Source: Bacteroidota bacterium (lineage in GTDB: Bacteria > Bacteroidota > Bacteroidia > Cytophagales > Cyclobacteriaceae). From it: a DNA stretch of 64,000 nucleotides. Positions 9,190-17,785 of this stretch are shown here, in pieces (the stretch's first letter is position 1; each line of letters begins with the position of its first letter). Made by a program: the position numbers and the translations under genes. The notes under the pieces were generated by a model, which worked only from the letters and a program-made list of their open reading frames with translations, searched no databases and had not been told where the DNA came from. The stretch spans positions 165,426-229,425 of the forward strand of contig JAFDZA010000025.1 of NCBI GenBank assembly GCA_018267135.1, written 5' to 3'.

Positions 9190-10485
9190 TTAGCGTGAGG
9201 TAAACGCTTCGTCTGATACGGTAAAGGGAATGGCTTCTAATTTCAGCATAGTGAAAACCATTACATCATCATATTTTTTCCAGTAGCTGTTTTCAATCGG
9301 CTTAGACGGAGGCAATTCTACATGCATGGCATCTACTTGCACTCCGTTTTTCCAAAAGCGGTAACAAAGGTGAGGCCCCGTGGCCAGGCCTGTGCTGCCT
9401 ACATAGCCTATAATTTGCCCCTGCCGCACCGATGCCCCGGCCACCATACCCGAAGCTATTTTAGACATGTGTAAATAGCCGGTTGAGTAAGTTCCGTTGT
9501 GGCGGATCTTTACATAATTGCCATTATTAACGGTATATTGTGCTTCTTGTACAATGCCATCGCCCACGCTGCGTATAGGCGTGCCTGCAGGGGCAGCAAA
9601 GTCTGTACCGAGATGAGGCCGGAAAACACCCATCACCGGATGAAACCGGTTTAACGAATAGCGCGAACTGATACGCATAAACTCGATCGGATATTTTAAC
9701 AAAGCCTTACGCAGACTGTTCCCGCGTTCATCAAAATAATCTACCCCCCCGCCCTGATCGAACGGGATGGCATAGTAGCTGTGCCCAAAATGCTGAAAAT
9801 AAATTCCTAAAATTTTGCCGATGCCGTAAGGCTGGCCATCAACCGAGTTTTCTTCGTAAATCAGTTTAAACCGATCGCCTTTTTGCAGGTGCTGAAAATC
9901 CACCTGCCAGCCAAATACATCTACAAATTTATTGGTGAGCTCCGGAGAAATTTTCAGCTGATCTATCGTTTCGTAAAGGGAAGAAAAAATTTCTCCGCTC
10001 ACTGATTTTTCTTCTGTTTTAATTTCGCGTAGATGCGTTTCGGTTGTCAGGGAATCTTGCAGCCGAAAAACAACATACTCTACCGGGCTTGTTTCATAAA
10101 CTAATGCTACCGCTGTTTTAACGGAATCGGTTTTGGAAATGACAGTATATTTTTTTGACGCGATTATTTTCTTAAAATCAAAAACCGATTTGGGCAAGAG
10201 TGAAATCTGCCGTTTTACTTTTTCTGCCATGTACGTTCCGGCCAGCAAATCAATAAACCGTTCATTGCGTTTTACCCGCTCTTCTCGGATTTCCATACCG
10301 GTTAAGGGAATACCGTATTTAATAATGGGCTCTTCAACCGGAACCACCACTGAAGAATCTGCCTCCGTAGCATAATCTGCTGAATGGGTAAAAAAAGAAG
10401 TATAGGTGTCTGTTAGATAAAGAGAGATACCCAGCAACAAGCTTCCGCTCAGTGTAAAGAGAAAAATTTTTCTTTTGGCTGTCAA
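9190..10485 (-). CDS. M23 family metallopeptidase (LytM domain, murein endopeptidase-like)
   Basis: A 431-residue protein with an N-terminal membrane anchor or signal (about 7-25), a middle region resembling the LysM/OapA-like part of MepM (~150-270), and a C-terminal M23 domain (~285-395). Zinc and catalytic positions can be traced: His291 and Asp295 (HLGTD), His339 (GYLHM) and His372 (TGPHLC). The canonical motif at the last site is H-x-H, but here the second His, normally a zinc ligand, is Cys374. Cysteine can bind zinc, so activity is not excluded. The role expected from the family is cleavage of peptidoglycan cross-links in the periplasm. It lies 37 bp downstream of the DsbD-like gene on the same strand. 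Confidence 0.88.
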   Translation of the reverse strand: MTAKRKIFLFTLSGSLLLGISLYLTDTYTSFFTHSADYATEADSSVVVPVEEPIIKYGIPLTGMEIREERVKRNERFIDLLAGTYMAEKVKRQISLLPKSVFDFKKIIASKKYTVISKTDSVKTAVALVYETSPVEYVVFRLQDSLTTETHLREIKTEEKSVSGEIFSSLYETIDQLKISPELTNKFVDVFGWQVDFQHLQKGDRFKLIYEENSVDGQPYGIGKILGIYFQHFGHSYYAIPFDQGGGVDYFDERGNSLRKALLKYPIEFMRISSRYSLNRFHPVMGVFRPHLGTDFAAPAGTPIRSVGDGIVQEAQYTVNNGNYVKIRHNGTYSTGYLHMSKIASGMVAGASVRQGQIIGYVGSTGLATGPHLCYRFWKNGVQVDAMHVELPPSKPIENSYWKKYDDVMVFTMLKLEAIPFTVSDEAFTSR

Positions 10486-10522
10486 TTGGGTTTATTCTTT
10501 GCTCGTGCAAAGTACCACAAAT

Positions 10523-12610
10523 TCAGTTAGCGGGTTTAAATTTCGTTTTTCCTTCATCTAAAAAATGAATGAACCGATCTATATTGAGATCGTACGGTTT
10601 TGGCTGAACCAATACTTTCTCCTGATTATCGACCAGCACATAAAACGGCTGGGCATTGTTGTTGAGGTAGGTAATCTGAAAATCGGCATTTTGTTTGCCA
10701 ATTGTTTTCTTCATCTTCTGGTCGTAGGTAGAGGTGTACCATTCAGCTTCGGGCAACTCGGTTTTATCATCCACATAAAGAGCCACGATTACATAATCCT
10801 CTTTCAATCTTTTCAATACTTGTGGGTCGCTCCACACGCGGGCTTCCATTTCACGGCAATTGGTGCAGCCGTGCCCGGTAAAGTCTATAAACAACGGCTT
10901 GCGTTGCTGGCGGGCACAAGCCAATGCTTGCTGGTAATCGAAATAACCATTAAGTCCGTGTGGTAAATGGAGAAACTCTGAATATTTTGGTGCATCACAG
11001 ATTGGATTAGGGGTATCTTTTCTGTTGGCGGCCAGCAAATCAAAATCGTGCGTGGACATCGGGGGCAAATAGCCAGCCAGTGCTTTTAGCGGGGCGCCCC
11101 ACATGCCGGGTACCAAATACACCACAAACGAAAATGTAATGATGGCCAGCGAAACGCGCAGCACGCTTACCGTTTTGTCTTCGGCATCTTTTCCGTTGTC
11201 GCCCGGCATGCGGAATCCCTTCATCAGGTAAATGCCTATCAGCGAAGCTACCACAATCCAAATGGCTAAATTAATTTCACGATCTAAAATCCGCCAGTGA
11301 AAAGCCTGATCGGCAATACTTAAAAACTTAAATGCCAGGGCTATCTCTACAAAGCCTAAAATTACTTTTACGGTGTTGAGCCATCCGCCCGATTTTGGAA
11401 GCGACTTCAACCAATTAGGAAAAAAAGCAAACACGGTAAACGGAATGGCAAAAGCCAGAGAAAAAGCAAACATGCCGGTAATGGGTTTTAAAAATTCTCC
11501 GCCTGCCGATGAAACCAAGATGCTGCCTACCAACGGACCCGTGCAAGAAAATGAAACCAGCACTAATGTAAAGGCCATAAAAAACACACCTGCCAGCCCT
11601 CCCTTTTCGGCTTGTTGATCTACCTTCGTAATAAATGTTCCGGGCAACGTAATTTCAAACAGTCCTAAAAAGGAAAGTCCGAAAACAATAAACACCAAAA
11701 AGAATATCAGGTTAGGAATCCATTCGGTGGAAAGTTGATTGGCCGTTTCAGGCCCCATCAGAGGCGCCAACAGGGCACCAATAACTGTATAAATTAAAAT
11801 TATAGATATGCCATACATGATAGCCTGAAACTTATTACCGCGCCCGGTAAAGAAACTAACCGTCATAGGGATCATAGGAAAAACACAAGGGGTAAGCAAA
11901 GCAGCCAACCCGGCTATAAAGGCTAACAGAAAAAATCCAAGCAGCGACTGGTCTTGCTTTTGTTGAGCAAAGGAGGGATCGAGATGCGGGCCTGTCTTGG
12001 CGGCTGGCGGTAAATTGGTAGTAGTTGGTTGATTTTCTTTTATTACCGAGTCTTGATTTTGTTTAAGCGGTGTCTGAATTTTTAAATCTTGATTTTTAGT
12101 GGAGGGATTTTCGGCAACTGTGGGTTGTTGCCTTCCGGTTACTTTTATATTATCGAAAGAAAATTCGCCATCGCCCGGCACGCACTGGCCGGTAAGTTCT
12201 GTGCATACCTGATATTCGTAGGTACCCTTAATTTTTAAAGGCGCATTCAGCACTTTTATTTTCTGACGGAACTCGGCCGTGTTTTTAAAAATTTTTACAT
12301 CACACTCAAAAATTTTATCGTGTTTGTCTTGTGGGTTAATGGCTGCGATACCTCCTATTTTTTCATAACTTTTATCAGGCGAAAAAGTAAATGTGGTTTT
12401 AATCGGGCCGTCTTCGCAGGGAAATTCAGTAGAATATAAATACCAGTTTTGGTCTATGGTTGTCTTAAAAATCAAGGTTATTTCTTCTCCTATTTTTACC
12501 TCCCGCTGTGAAACATCGGTTGTCCATTTAGCCGGCTTTAATACTTGTGAGTAGCCGGTAAGCGAGCCTATTGCCAAGAAAACAGTGCTAATCAAAAAAC
12601 GGTATCGCAT
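10523..12610 (-). CDS. dsbD: DsbD-type thiol:disulfide interchange protein
   Basis: A 695-residue protein with the three DsbD parts. After a signal peptide (~1-21) comes a periplasmic nDsbD-like domain with two cysteines (YQVCTELTGQCVPG). The central part is a multi-span membrane domain (~220-510) with the cysteine-bearing segments LTPCVFPMIP and FSCTGPLVG. The C-terminal thioredoxin domain (~560-690) carries the CxxC pair in GHGCTNCREM. All six redox cysteines expected for the electron relay from cytoplasmic thioredoxin to the periplasm are visible. Its expected job is to keep periplasmic thiols reduced for cytochrome c maturation or disulfide isomerisation. The linker between the first two domains is Lys/Gln/Thr-rich. 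The gene is divergent from the YeeE gene. Confidence 0.92.
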   Translation of the reverse strand: MRYRFLISTVFLAIGSLTGYSQVLKPAKWTTDVSQREVKIGEEITLIFKTTIDQNWYLYSTEFPCEDGPIKTTFTFSPDKSYEKIGGIAAINPQDKHDKIFECDVKIFKNTAEFRQKIKVLNAPLKIKGTYEYQVCTELTGQCVPGDGEFSFDNIKVTGRQQPTVAENPSTKNQDLKIQTPLKQNQDSVIKENQPTTTNLPPAAKTGPHLDPSFAQQKQDQSLLGFFLLAFIAGLAALLTPCVFPMIPMTVSFFTGRGNKFQAIMYGISIILIYTVIGALLAPLMGPETANQLSTEWIPNLIFFLVFIVFGLSFLGLFEITLPGTFITKVDQQAEKGGLAGVFFMAFTLVLVSFSCTGPLVGSILVSSAGGEFLKPITGMFAFSLAFAIPFTVFAFFPNWLKSLPKSGGWLNTVKVILGFVEIALAFKFLSIADQAFHWRILDREINLAIWIVVASLIGIYLMKGFRMPGDNGKDAEDKTVSVLRVSLAIITFSFVVYLVPGMWGAPLKALAGYLPPMSTHDFDLLAANRKDTPNPICDAPKYSEFLHLPHGLNGYFDYQQALACARQQRKPLFIDFTGHGCTNCREMEARVWSDPQVLKRLKEDYVIVALYVDDKTELPEAEWYTSTYDQKMKKTIGKQNADFQITYLNNNAQPFYVLVDNQEKVLVQPKPYDLNIDRFIHFLDEGKTKFKPAN

Positions 12611-12735
12611 GGTTTTATTTTGAAGGTGCTAAAATAACGAAGGGATTGCGAAAATGGTTTACCGATAAGAGCAATTCATCTTTTTTGCATTTTGAATTCC
12701 ATGTCATTTTATTTAACCTTGTGCCTTTTATTTCT

Positions 12736-13293
12736 ATGGAATTACTATACAAACCATGGCCCTGGTATGTAGCCGGGCCGGTTATTGGGCTTACTGTTCC
12801 TTTCCTGCTTTGGATGGGTAATAAAAGATTAGGGGTGTCCAGCACTTTCAGGCACATTTGTGCTGCCTGTGTGCCGGGGGCTATTCCTTTGTTTCAATAC
12901 AACTGGAAAAAAGAAATATGGAGTTTATTTTTTGTGGGGGGTATTGCCTTAGGCGGATTTATTGGTGGTTGGGTTTTTGCCAATCCTGAGCCGGTGGCTA
13001 TTTCAAAAAATACTTCCGCTTATTTTTTGTCATTGGGAATTACTCCAACTAATAGTCTCTTACCCGAAAAGATTTTTCAATGGGGTTCTCTAAGTTCCTT
13101 CAAGGGGTTTTTAGTGCTCATTGCAGGCGGGTTTTTTGTTGGGTTTGGCACACGCTATGCACAAGGATGTACTTCCGGCCATGGTATTTTAGGTTTATCT
13201 GCCTTGCAATGGCCATCGCTGGTGGCCACCGCTTCCTTTTTTCTGGGCGGAATTTTGTTTGCTCGTTTCATACTTCCATATATTCTTTCCTGA
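12736..13293 (+). CDS. YeeE/YedE family membrane protein, first half-transporter
   Basis: A 185-residue membrane protein when started at MELLYKPWPW; an in-frame ATG 90 bp upstream gives a non-conserved extension without a better ribosome site. It has about four hydrophobic helices and the family signature GTRYAQGCTSGHG with conserved Cys145. A second cysteine pair is HICAAC (41-45). YeeE/YedE proteins (TsuA is the characterised thiosulfate transporter) pass sulfur compounds using conserved cysteines. Here the family's two-fold repeat is split into two genes: the stop codon TGA overlaps the next ATG (TGATG), so the two halves are translationally coupled. Its substrate is inferred to be thiosulfate or a related sulfur species. 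Confidence 0.88.
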   Translation: MELLYKPWPWYVAGPVIGLTVPFLLWMGNKRLGVSSTFRHICAACVPGAIPLFQYNWKKEIWSLFFVGGIALGGFIGGWVFANPEPVAISKNTSAYFLSLGITPTNSLLPEKIFQWGSLSSFKGFLVLIAGGFFVGFGTRYAQGCTSGHGILGLSALQWPSLVATASFFLGGILFARFILPYILS

Positions 13294-13718
13294 TGAAAAA
13301 CTGTGGTTATTTATTAGTGGGTGTTGTTTTCGGAGTAGCCCTAACAAAAGGCGAGGCTATTTCCTGGTACCGGATACAAGAAATGTTTCGCTTCGAGAGT
13401 TTTCACATGTTTGGCATTTTCATGACGGCCATTCCCGTGGGGGTGTTATCGCTTCAGTGGTTGAAAAGGGTTATCAAAAAAACCGGAAGAGGCGAATGTC
13501 TTGAAATGCCTGAAAAACATTTTCATCCGGGCATTATTATCGGGAGTTTGATTTTTGGTTTTGGTTGGGCGTTAACCGGTGCCTGCCCCGGACCACTTTA
13601 TGCACTAATAGGATCGGGATCGCTTGTTATTCTTATTACGTTGCTTTCCGCTCTTGCCGGAACATGGGCATTCGGAAAAATAAGACATCGGCTTCCGGGA
13701 GGAAACACATCAGCTTAA
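13293..13718 (+). CDS. YeeE/YedE second half (DUF6691-type)
   Basis: A 141-residue membrane protein with about four helices; the start is fixed by a TGATG overlap with the first half-gene. Key motif: [19 protein letters not shown] with Cys98, the counterpart of the GCTSGHG motif of the partner. The pair together corresponds to one full-length YeeE/YedE sulfur transporter, and the products probably assemble in the inner membrane. A longer reading of this frame, starting at 13080, would overlap most of the first gene and is not credible. The 3' end overlaps that of the convergent pdxJ by 9 bp. No sulfurtransferase or persulfide dioxygenase gene, often found beside such pairs, is present within this window. 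Confidence 0.87.
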   Translation: MKNCGYLLVGVVFGVALTKGEAISWYRIQEMFRFESFHMFGIFMTAIPVGVLSLQWLKRVIKKTGRGECLEMPEKHFHPGIIIGSLIFGFGWALTGACPGPLYALIGSGSLVILITLLSALAGTWAFGKIRHRLPGGNTSA

Positions 13719-14423
13719 TTCGCGCAAATAAAGCTGGATGGTATTTTCTAATCCTAAATAAAGCGCATCGCAAATGAGCGCATGGCCAATTGATACTTCA
13801 TCTAAGTGCGGAAGCGATTTTTTCAGGTAATTCAAATTATGCAGGTCTAAATCATGGCCGGCATTAACACCTAAACCTAGGTCTTGTGCTACTCGGGCTG
13901 CTTCCGTGTATGGGCGTATAGCTGCTTCTTTATTGTGTTGGTAGTTGGCGGCATACGGCTCAGTATATAGTTCGATACTATCGGCTCCGATTTTTTTTGC
14001 CCCTCGCACCATTTCGATATGGGGATCGATAAAAACGGAAACACGTGTGGCCGATTTTTTCAGCTCTATAATTATCTCCTTTAAAAAATTTTCATTTGCT
14101 TTTGTATCCCATCCGGCATTCGAAGTAATGGCATCGGGCTTATCTGGAACAAGCGTGGCCTGATGGGGTTTTGTTTCTCTTACTAGTTTTAAATACCGTT
14201 CATCGGGGTAGCCTTCAATATTAAATTCGGTGGTTACTTTTTTCCTCAATTCAATAACATCGTTCCAGCGTATGTGCCGTTCGTCTGGCCGCGGGTGTAC
14301 GGTTATGCCCTGCGCTCCAAAACGCTCGCAATCCATTGCTACCTGTATTACGTTTGGGTTGTTGCCTCCGCGTGCATTGCGCAGGGTAGCAATTTTGTTG
14401 ATGTTAACCGAAAGCCGTGTCAT
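13710..14423 (-). CDS. pdxJ: Pyridoxine 5'-phosphate synthase PdxJ
   Basis: A 237-residue enzyme that condenses 1-deoxyxylulose 5-phosphate with 3-amino-2-oxopropyl phosphate to make pyridoxine 5'-phosphate, the last ring-forming step of DXP-dependent vitamin B6 synthesis. The sequence is the usual PdxJ TIM barrel. Early '[17 protein letters not shown]' contains the substrate-binding Asn and Arg residues, '[12 protein letters not shown]' the catalytic His-Arg, 'FNIEGYP' the catalytic Glu region, and '[15 protein letters not shown]' and 'EVSIGHALI' the phosphate-binding loops. The length is normal. In Bacteroidota pdxJ usually sits next to the alpha/beta hydrolase, CBS and nadK genes; here YqeY and CvpA genes lie between them. 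Confidence 0.95.
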   Translation of the reverse strand: MTRLSVNINKIATLRNARGGNNPNVIQVAMDCERFGAQGITVHPRPDERHIRWNDVIELRKKVTTEFNIEGYPDERYLKLVRETKPHQATLVPDKPDAITSNAGWDTKANENFLKEIIIELKKSATRVSVFIDPHIEMVRGAKKIGADSIELYTEPYAANYQHNKEAAIRPYTEAARVAQDLGLGVNAGHDLDLHNLNYLKKSLPHLDEVSIGHALICDALYLGLENTIQLYLRELS

Positions 14424-14452
14424 TGTTTAGGATGAAGTGTTAATTTTACAGA

Positions 14453-14485
14453 CAAATTTACAAATACCATGAGCCTTAAATCAAA
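14453..14485 (-). promoter_or_regulatory. Putative Bacteroidota-type promoter of pdxJ
   Basis: On the minus strand TTTG (14485-14482) is followed after 21 bases by TAAATTTG (14460-14453), a full match to the -7 box TAnnTTTG, about 30 bp before the pdxJ start. The upstream element lies inside the start of the divergent YqeY gene. The call rests on the motif only. Confidence 0.4.
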
Positions 14486-14921
14486 AATTGACAGCGATAT
14501 TAAAACAGCCATGCTGGCCAAAAATAAAGAAGAACTGGAAGCGCTGCGCAGCATTAAGTCTATGATTTTGCTGGCCGAAACAGAAAAGGGCGGGAGTGGC
14601 GATTTGGCAGCCGAGGCAGAAAATAAACTGTTGATGAAAGCCGCCAAGCAGCGAAAAGAGTCGGCCGAAATTTTTCAGAAAGAAAACCGCACCGATCTGG
14701 CACAGCGTGAGTTATTTCAGCTGGGCGTGATTAACCGGTACCTGCCCAAACAACTTTCGGCCGAAGAGGTGGAATCTAAACTAAGAGAAATCATTGCACA
14801 GATGGGGGCTAAAGGCCCCCAAGACATGGGCAAAGTAATGGGCACCGCCACCAAAGCGCTGGCCGGACTAGCCGATGGAAAGATCATGTCTGAATTAGTG
14901 AAAAAATTATTGGCCCTTTGA
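14469..14921 (+). CDS. GatB/YqeY domain-containing protein
   Basis: A 150-residue cytosolic protein matching the YqeY family over its whole length: MSLKSKIDSDIKTAMLAK start, central 'KQRKESAEIFQKENRTDLA', and 'INRYLPKQLS' with a C-terminal 'GPQDMGKVMGTATKAL'. The same helical fold forms the tRNA-binding tail of the GatB amidotransferase subunit. Free-standing YqeY proteins have no firmly established biochemical role; a tRNA-related role is inferred from the domain. It overlaps the next gene, whose TTG start shares bases with this gene's TGA stop, so the two are translationally coupled. Confidence 0.92.
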   Translation: MSLKSKIDSDIKTAMLAKNKEELEALRSIKSMILLAETEKGGSGDLAAEAENKLLMKAAKQRKESAEIFQKENRTDLAQRELFQLGVINRYLPKQLSAEEVESKLREIIAQMGAKGPQDMGKVMGTATKALAGLADGKIMSELVKKLLAL

Positions 14922-15424
14922 GCAAAATAGATATTATCCTGCTGGTGTTCTACTTGCTGGGAGCTTACCTGGGCTACAAGCGAGGGTTTTTGGCAGAATT
15001 ATTTTTTGTCATAGCATTAGTTTTAGGCGTACTGGTCGGGTTTAAGTTTATGGGTTGGGGGGTTTCGTACCTGCATCGCGAGTTTAATGCCGATACCGCT
15101 TTTTTACCTTACCTGTCTTTTTTTCTCCTTTTTATTTTAGTGATGATCGGAGTAATTTTTATTGGCCACCGCATTAAACATCTGATGGATGAAACCTTTC
15201 TGGGCAAGGTAGATGCCGCTGCGGGGGCTCTCTTAGGTGTATTAAAATTTGCTTTCAGTGCCAGCGTCATTTTTTGGCTGGCCCATAAAGTAAACTTCGA
15301 TTTTCCCGAGGGCTGGAAACAGGGCTCCTGGGTTTATCCTAAGACGGTAGCCTTTGCTCAACATGTTTCAGATTGGTTTGCCGCATTTATTCCTTTTTTT
15401 AAAGAAACTTTCAAGCAATTCTAA
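14918..15424 (+). CDS. CvpA family membrane protein
   Basis: A 168-residue protein with four predicted membrane helices (about 4-22, 25-48, 62-86 and 103-125) and the family features: a glycine-rich early segment 'GAYLGYKRGFLAELFF' and a charged loop before the last helix ('FLGKVDAAAGALLGVLK'). CvpA was named for its need in colicin V production in E. coli; in other bacteria it affects envelope stress resistance and biofilms, but its mechanism is unknown. The start is a TTG overlapping the preceding stop codon (TTGA); no ATG exists nearby that would keep the first helix. The following hydrolase gene begins 41 bp downstream. Confidence 0.88.
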   Translation: MSKIDIILLVFYLLGAYLGYKRGFLAELFFVIALVLGVLVGFKFMGWGVSYLHREFNADTAFLPYLSFFLLFILVMIGVIFIGHRIKHLMDETFLGKVDAAAGALLGVLKFAFSASVIFWLAHKVNFDFPEGWKQGSWVYPKTVAFAQHVSDWFAAFIPFFKETFKQF

Positions 15425-15465
15425 CTTCCGTTTTTTTTTGCTTACTTATCGGGAAATTAGTCAAC

Positions 15466-16224
15466 ATGTCGCTGGTGATAAAAGAAAAAGCAGGATTTAA
15501 GTATGTGGACGAAGGCCAAGGTCAGGTGCTGATGTTGTTGCATGGGCTATTTGGTGCACTAAGTAATTGGGAAGGCGTGGTAAATCATTATTCGAAAGAC
15601 CTGCGGGTGGTAATCCCCATGCTGCCGATTTATGAAATGCCTATAAAAGAAGCCGGCTTAGTTGGCTTGCGTGAGTTTACTGAAAAATTTGTGGAGACCA
15701 TGCAGCTCGATAACATGATTATTATGGGCAACTCGCTGGGAGGCCATGTCGGTATTTTATATACATTAGCCAACCCCGCCAAAGTGGCCAAGCTGGTGCT
15801 TACCGGAAGTTCGGGCTTATTCGAAAACACCATGGGCGGGTCGTACCCGCGCAGGGGAAGTTATGATTACATCCGCGAACGGGTGGCCTATACTTTTTAC
15901 GATCCGCAAGTGGCCTCTAAGGATTTGGTGGACGAAGTATTTGAAACGACCAAGAGCATTCCCAAGTGTATGCGCATTGTGGCAATTGCCAAGTCTGCCC
16001 AGCGAAATAATTTAGCACTGGAGTTGCCTAATATTAAAGTGCCCACTTTATTAGTGTGGGGATTAAATGATACGATTACTCCGCCTCTGGTCGGGTTCGA
16101 ATTTAACCGGCTCATTCCTAATTCAGAGTTAAAATTTATCGACAAGTGTTGCCATGCTCCCATGATGGAGCATCCGGAAAAATTTAACCGTTTGGTGCAG
16201 GATTTTTTAGTGAAGAAAAAATAA
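15466..16224 (+). CDS. Alpha/beta hydrolase
   Basis: A 252-residue alpha/beta-hydrolase. The oxyanion segment LLHGLFG (24-30), nucleophile Ser90 in GNSLGG, an acid in LVWGLNDTITP and the His in CCHAPMMEHP complete a Ser-Asp-His triad. It resembles the hydrolase of the 2-hydroxy-6-oxohexadienoate hydrolase (MhpC-like) group, but the substrate is unknown. In Bacteroidota this hydrolase is a regular neighbour of pdxJ, the CBS protein and nadK, and that context is kept: the CBS gene begins 1 bp after the stop. No signal peptide is present, so it acts in the cytosol. Confidence 0.88.
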   Translation: MSLVIKEKAGFKYVDEGQGQVLMLLHGLFGALSNWEGVVNHYSKDLRVVIPMLPIYEMPIKEAGLVGLREFTEKFVETMQLDNMIIMGNSLGGHVGILYTLANPAKVAKLVLTGSSGLFENTMGGSYPRRGSYDYIRERVAYTFYDPQVASKDLVDEVFETTKSIPKCMRIVAIAKSAQRNNLALELPNIKVPTLLVWGLNDTITPPLVGFEFNRLIPNSELKFIDKCCHAPMMEHPEKFNRLVQDFLVKKK

Positions 16225-16225
16225 C

Positions 16226-16894
16226 ATGATTGCCGAAGAGCTGATCAACCACATGATACCGCCTCTGAAAGTGGCCGACAGTGCCCACATGGCCATCGTG
16301 TGGATGGAAGAATTTCGTTGCAATTATCTGCCCGTGGTAAATAACGGAAAACTCATGGGCTTTATCTCCGAAGAAATCATTTTAGAATCGAATGACATTG
16401 ATAAGACCTTAGACCATTTTGAATTAACAGGGAAAGACTGCACCGTAAGTCTTGGTTCACACTTCTACGATATTTTAAAAACAGCTTCCCAACATAAACT
16501 TTATATGGTTTGTGTTTTAGATGAGGAAGGAAACTATGCCGGAGTTATCACGGTGCAAGATATCATGGCTTCATTTGCCCAAACCGCAGCTGTACAAATG
16601 CCGGGTGGAATTCTGGTTCTTTCAATGGATTTGATTGACTATTCGTTGGCGGAAATATGTCGGTATGTAGAAGAGAATAATGCCAAGGTGATCAGCAGTA
16701 TTATGGTAGAAGACCCGATGGACAAAGGGAAAGTAAAGATTACCCTGAAAATAAACCAAGTAGATCTTGCCCGCATTGTTGCCACCCTGGAGCGGTTTAA
16801 TTACCGCATCATCGGGCGGTATCAGGAAACGGCTGTTACCAACACAGGCGAACAAGAAAGGCTGGACTTGCTTATGAAATATCTCGACCTCTAA
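16226..16894 (+). CDS. CBS domain-containing protein
   Basis: A 222-residue cytosolic protein. A pair of CBS motifs occupies residues ~1-125 ('MAIVWMEEFRCNYLPVVNNG' and 'KLYMVCVLDEEGNYAGVITV'), followed by an ACT-like C-terminal region (~130-222; 'GGILVLSMDLIDYSLAEI'). CBS pairs bind adenine nucleotides and usually act as energy or ligand sensors. The function in this conserved Bacteroidota neighbourhood is not known. The gene starts 1 bp after the hydrolase and ends 12 bp before the NAD kinase, so a regulatory tie to NADP synthesis is possible but is only inference from position. Confidence 0.88.
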   Translation: MIAEELINHMIPPLKVADSAHMAIVWMEEFRCNYLPVVNNGKLMGFISEEIILESNDIDKTLDHFELTGKDCTVSLGSHFYDILKTASQHKLYMVCVLDEEGNYAGVITVQDIMASFAQTAAVQMPGGILVLSMDLIDYSLAEICRYVEENNAKVISSIMVEDPMDKGKVKITLKINQVDLARIVATLERFNYRIIGRYQETAVTNTGEQERLDLLMKYLDL

Positions 16895-16906
16895 CCCCGT
16901 CATTGC

Positions 16907-17782
16907 ATGCGCATCGGCATCCATGGAAAAGATTTTCAAACTAAATCATCCGGATTTTTAGTGAAAATACTGGATGACCTCCGCAAGCGCAACATAGAAA
17001 CATGGGTGTCTGATAAGTTTGCCAAAACCGTGAGCTCCGCGCGAGTAAGTCAATATAAAATCAAAATATTTGATCACACCCACTCCCTAAAACATCTCGA
17101 TTTTTTTCTTTCGCTGGGGGGTGATGGCACCATGCTTGAATCCGTTACTTACGTTCGCCAAACCGGAGTACCCATTCTGGGCATCAACACGGGCCGGCTC
17201 GGCTTTCTGGCAATTAATAGCCGCGATGATTCGGAAACAGCTATAGAAGCACTTGTAGATGGAAATTTTAAATTGGATTCCCGATCGTTGCTTAAATTAA
17301 TTTCTTCCCCTAAGTTGTTTCACGGGCTAAACTTCGGGTTGAATGATTTTACCATCATGAAAAAAGATACGTCATCGATGATAACGGTACACGTTTTTGT
17401 AGATGGCCGGTTGCTGAATTCGTATTGGGCTGATGGTGTTATTTTATCTACTCCTACCGGCTCTACGGGGTATTCGTTAAGTTGCGGAGGGCCATTGGTC
17501 TATCCGGCATCAGAAAGTTTTATCATTACCCCGGTAAGCCCGCACAATCTGGGCACCCGGCCGATTGTGCTTTCCGATAAATCGGAAATTACTTTTCAAA
17601 TTGAAGGGCGAAGTAAAAAATACTTGGTCTCGCTCGATTCAAGATTTGAAACTATTGACGATGGTGTAAAGCTGAAAGTACGAAAAGAAAAATTTCAGAT
17701 AAATTTAGTTCAACTTGAGGGGCAGGATTATTTTAAAACTCTGCGCCAAAAATTAAATTGGGGGTTAGACATCCGAAACTAA
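16907..17782 (+). CDS. nadK: NAD kinase
   Basis: A 291-residue ATP-NAD kinase that phosphorylates NAD to NADP. Diagnostic motifs are GGDGT (71-75), the NAD-binding 'GINTGRLGFLA' loop, NDFTIMKK in place of the common NE-motif, and 'TPTGSTGYSLSCGGP' with the tail 'ITPVSPHNLGTRPIVL'. Length and motif order are normal. It ends only 3 bp before the convergent TPM-domain gene. In most Bacteroidota nadK is followed by the PorG-like (DUF6089) gene, uppS, bamA and ompH; here those genes lie at 49-55 kb on the other strand. Confidence 0.96.
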   Translation: MRIGIHGKDFQTKSSGFLVKILDDLRKRNIETWVSDKFAKTVSSARVSQYKIKIFDHTHSLKHLDFFLSLGGDGTMLESVTYVRQTGVPILGINTGRLGFLAINSRDDSETAIEALVDGNFKLDSRSLLKLISSPKLFHGLNFGLNDFTIMKKDTSSMITVHVFVDGRLLNSYWADGVILSTPTGSTGYSLSCGGPLVYPASESFIITPVSPHNLGTRPIVLSDKSEITFQIEGRSKKYLVSLDSRFETIDDGVKLKVRKEKFQINLVQLEGQDYFKTLRQKLNWGLDIRN

Positions 17783-17785
17783 CCA

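Noticed and set aside
10565..10966. 133-codon plus-strand frame in the DsbD gene
   Set aside because: Antisense shadow of the thioredoxin domain and final helices.
12615..12857. 80-codon minus-strand frame in front of the DsbD gene
   Set aside because: It lies antisense to the YeeE gene's start and leader and has no recognisable protein features.
16622..16939. 105-codon minus-strand frame across CBS and nadK
   Set aside because: Antisense to two well-supported genes and spans their junction.
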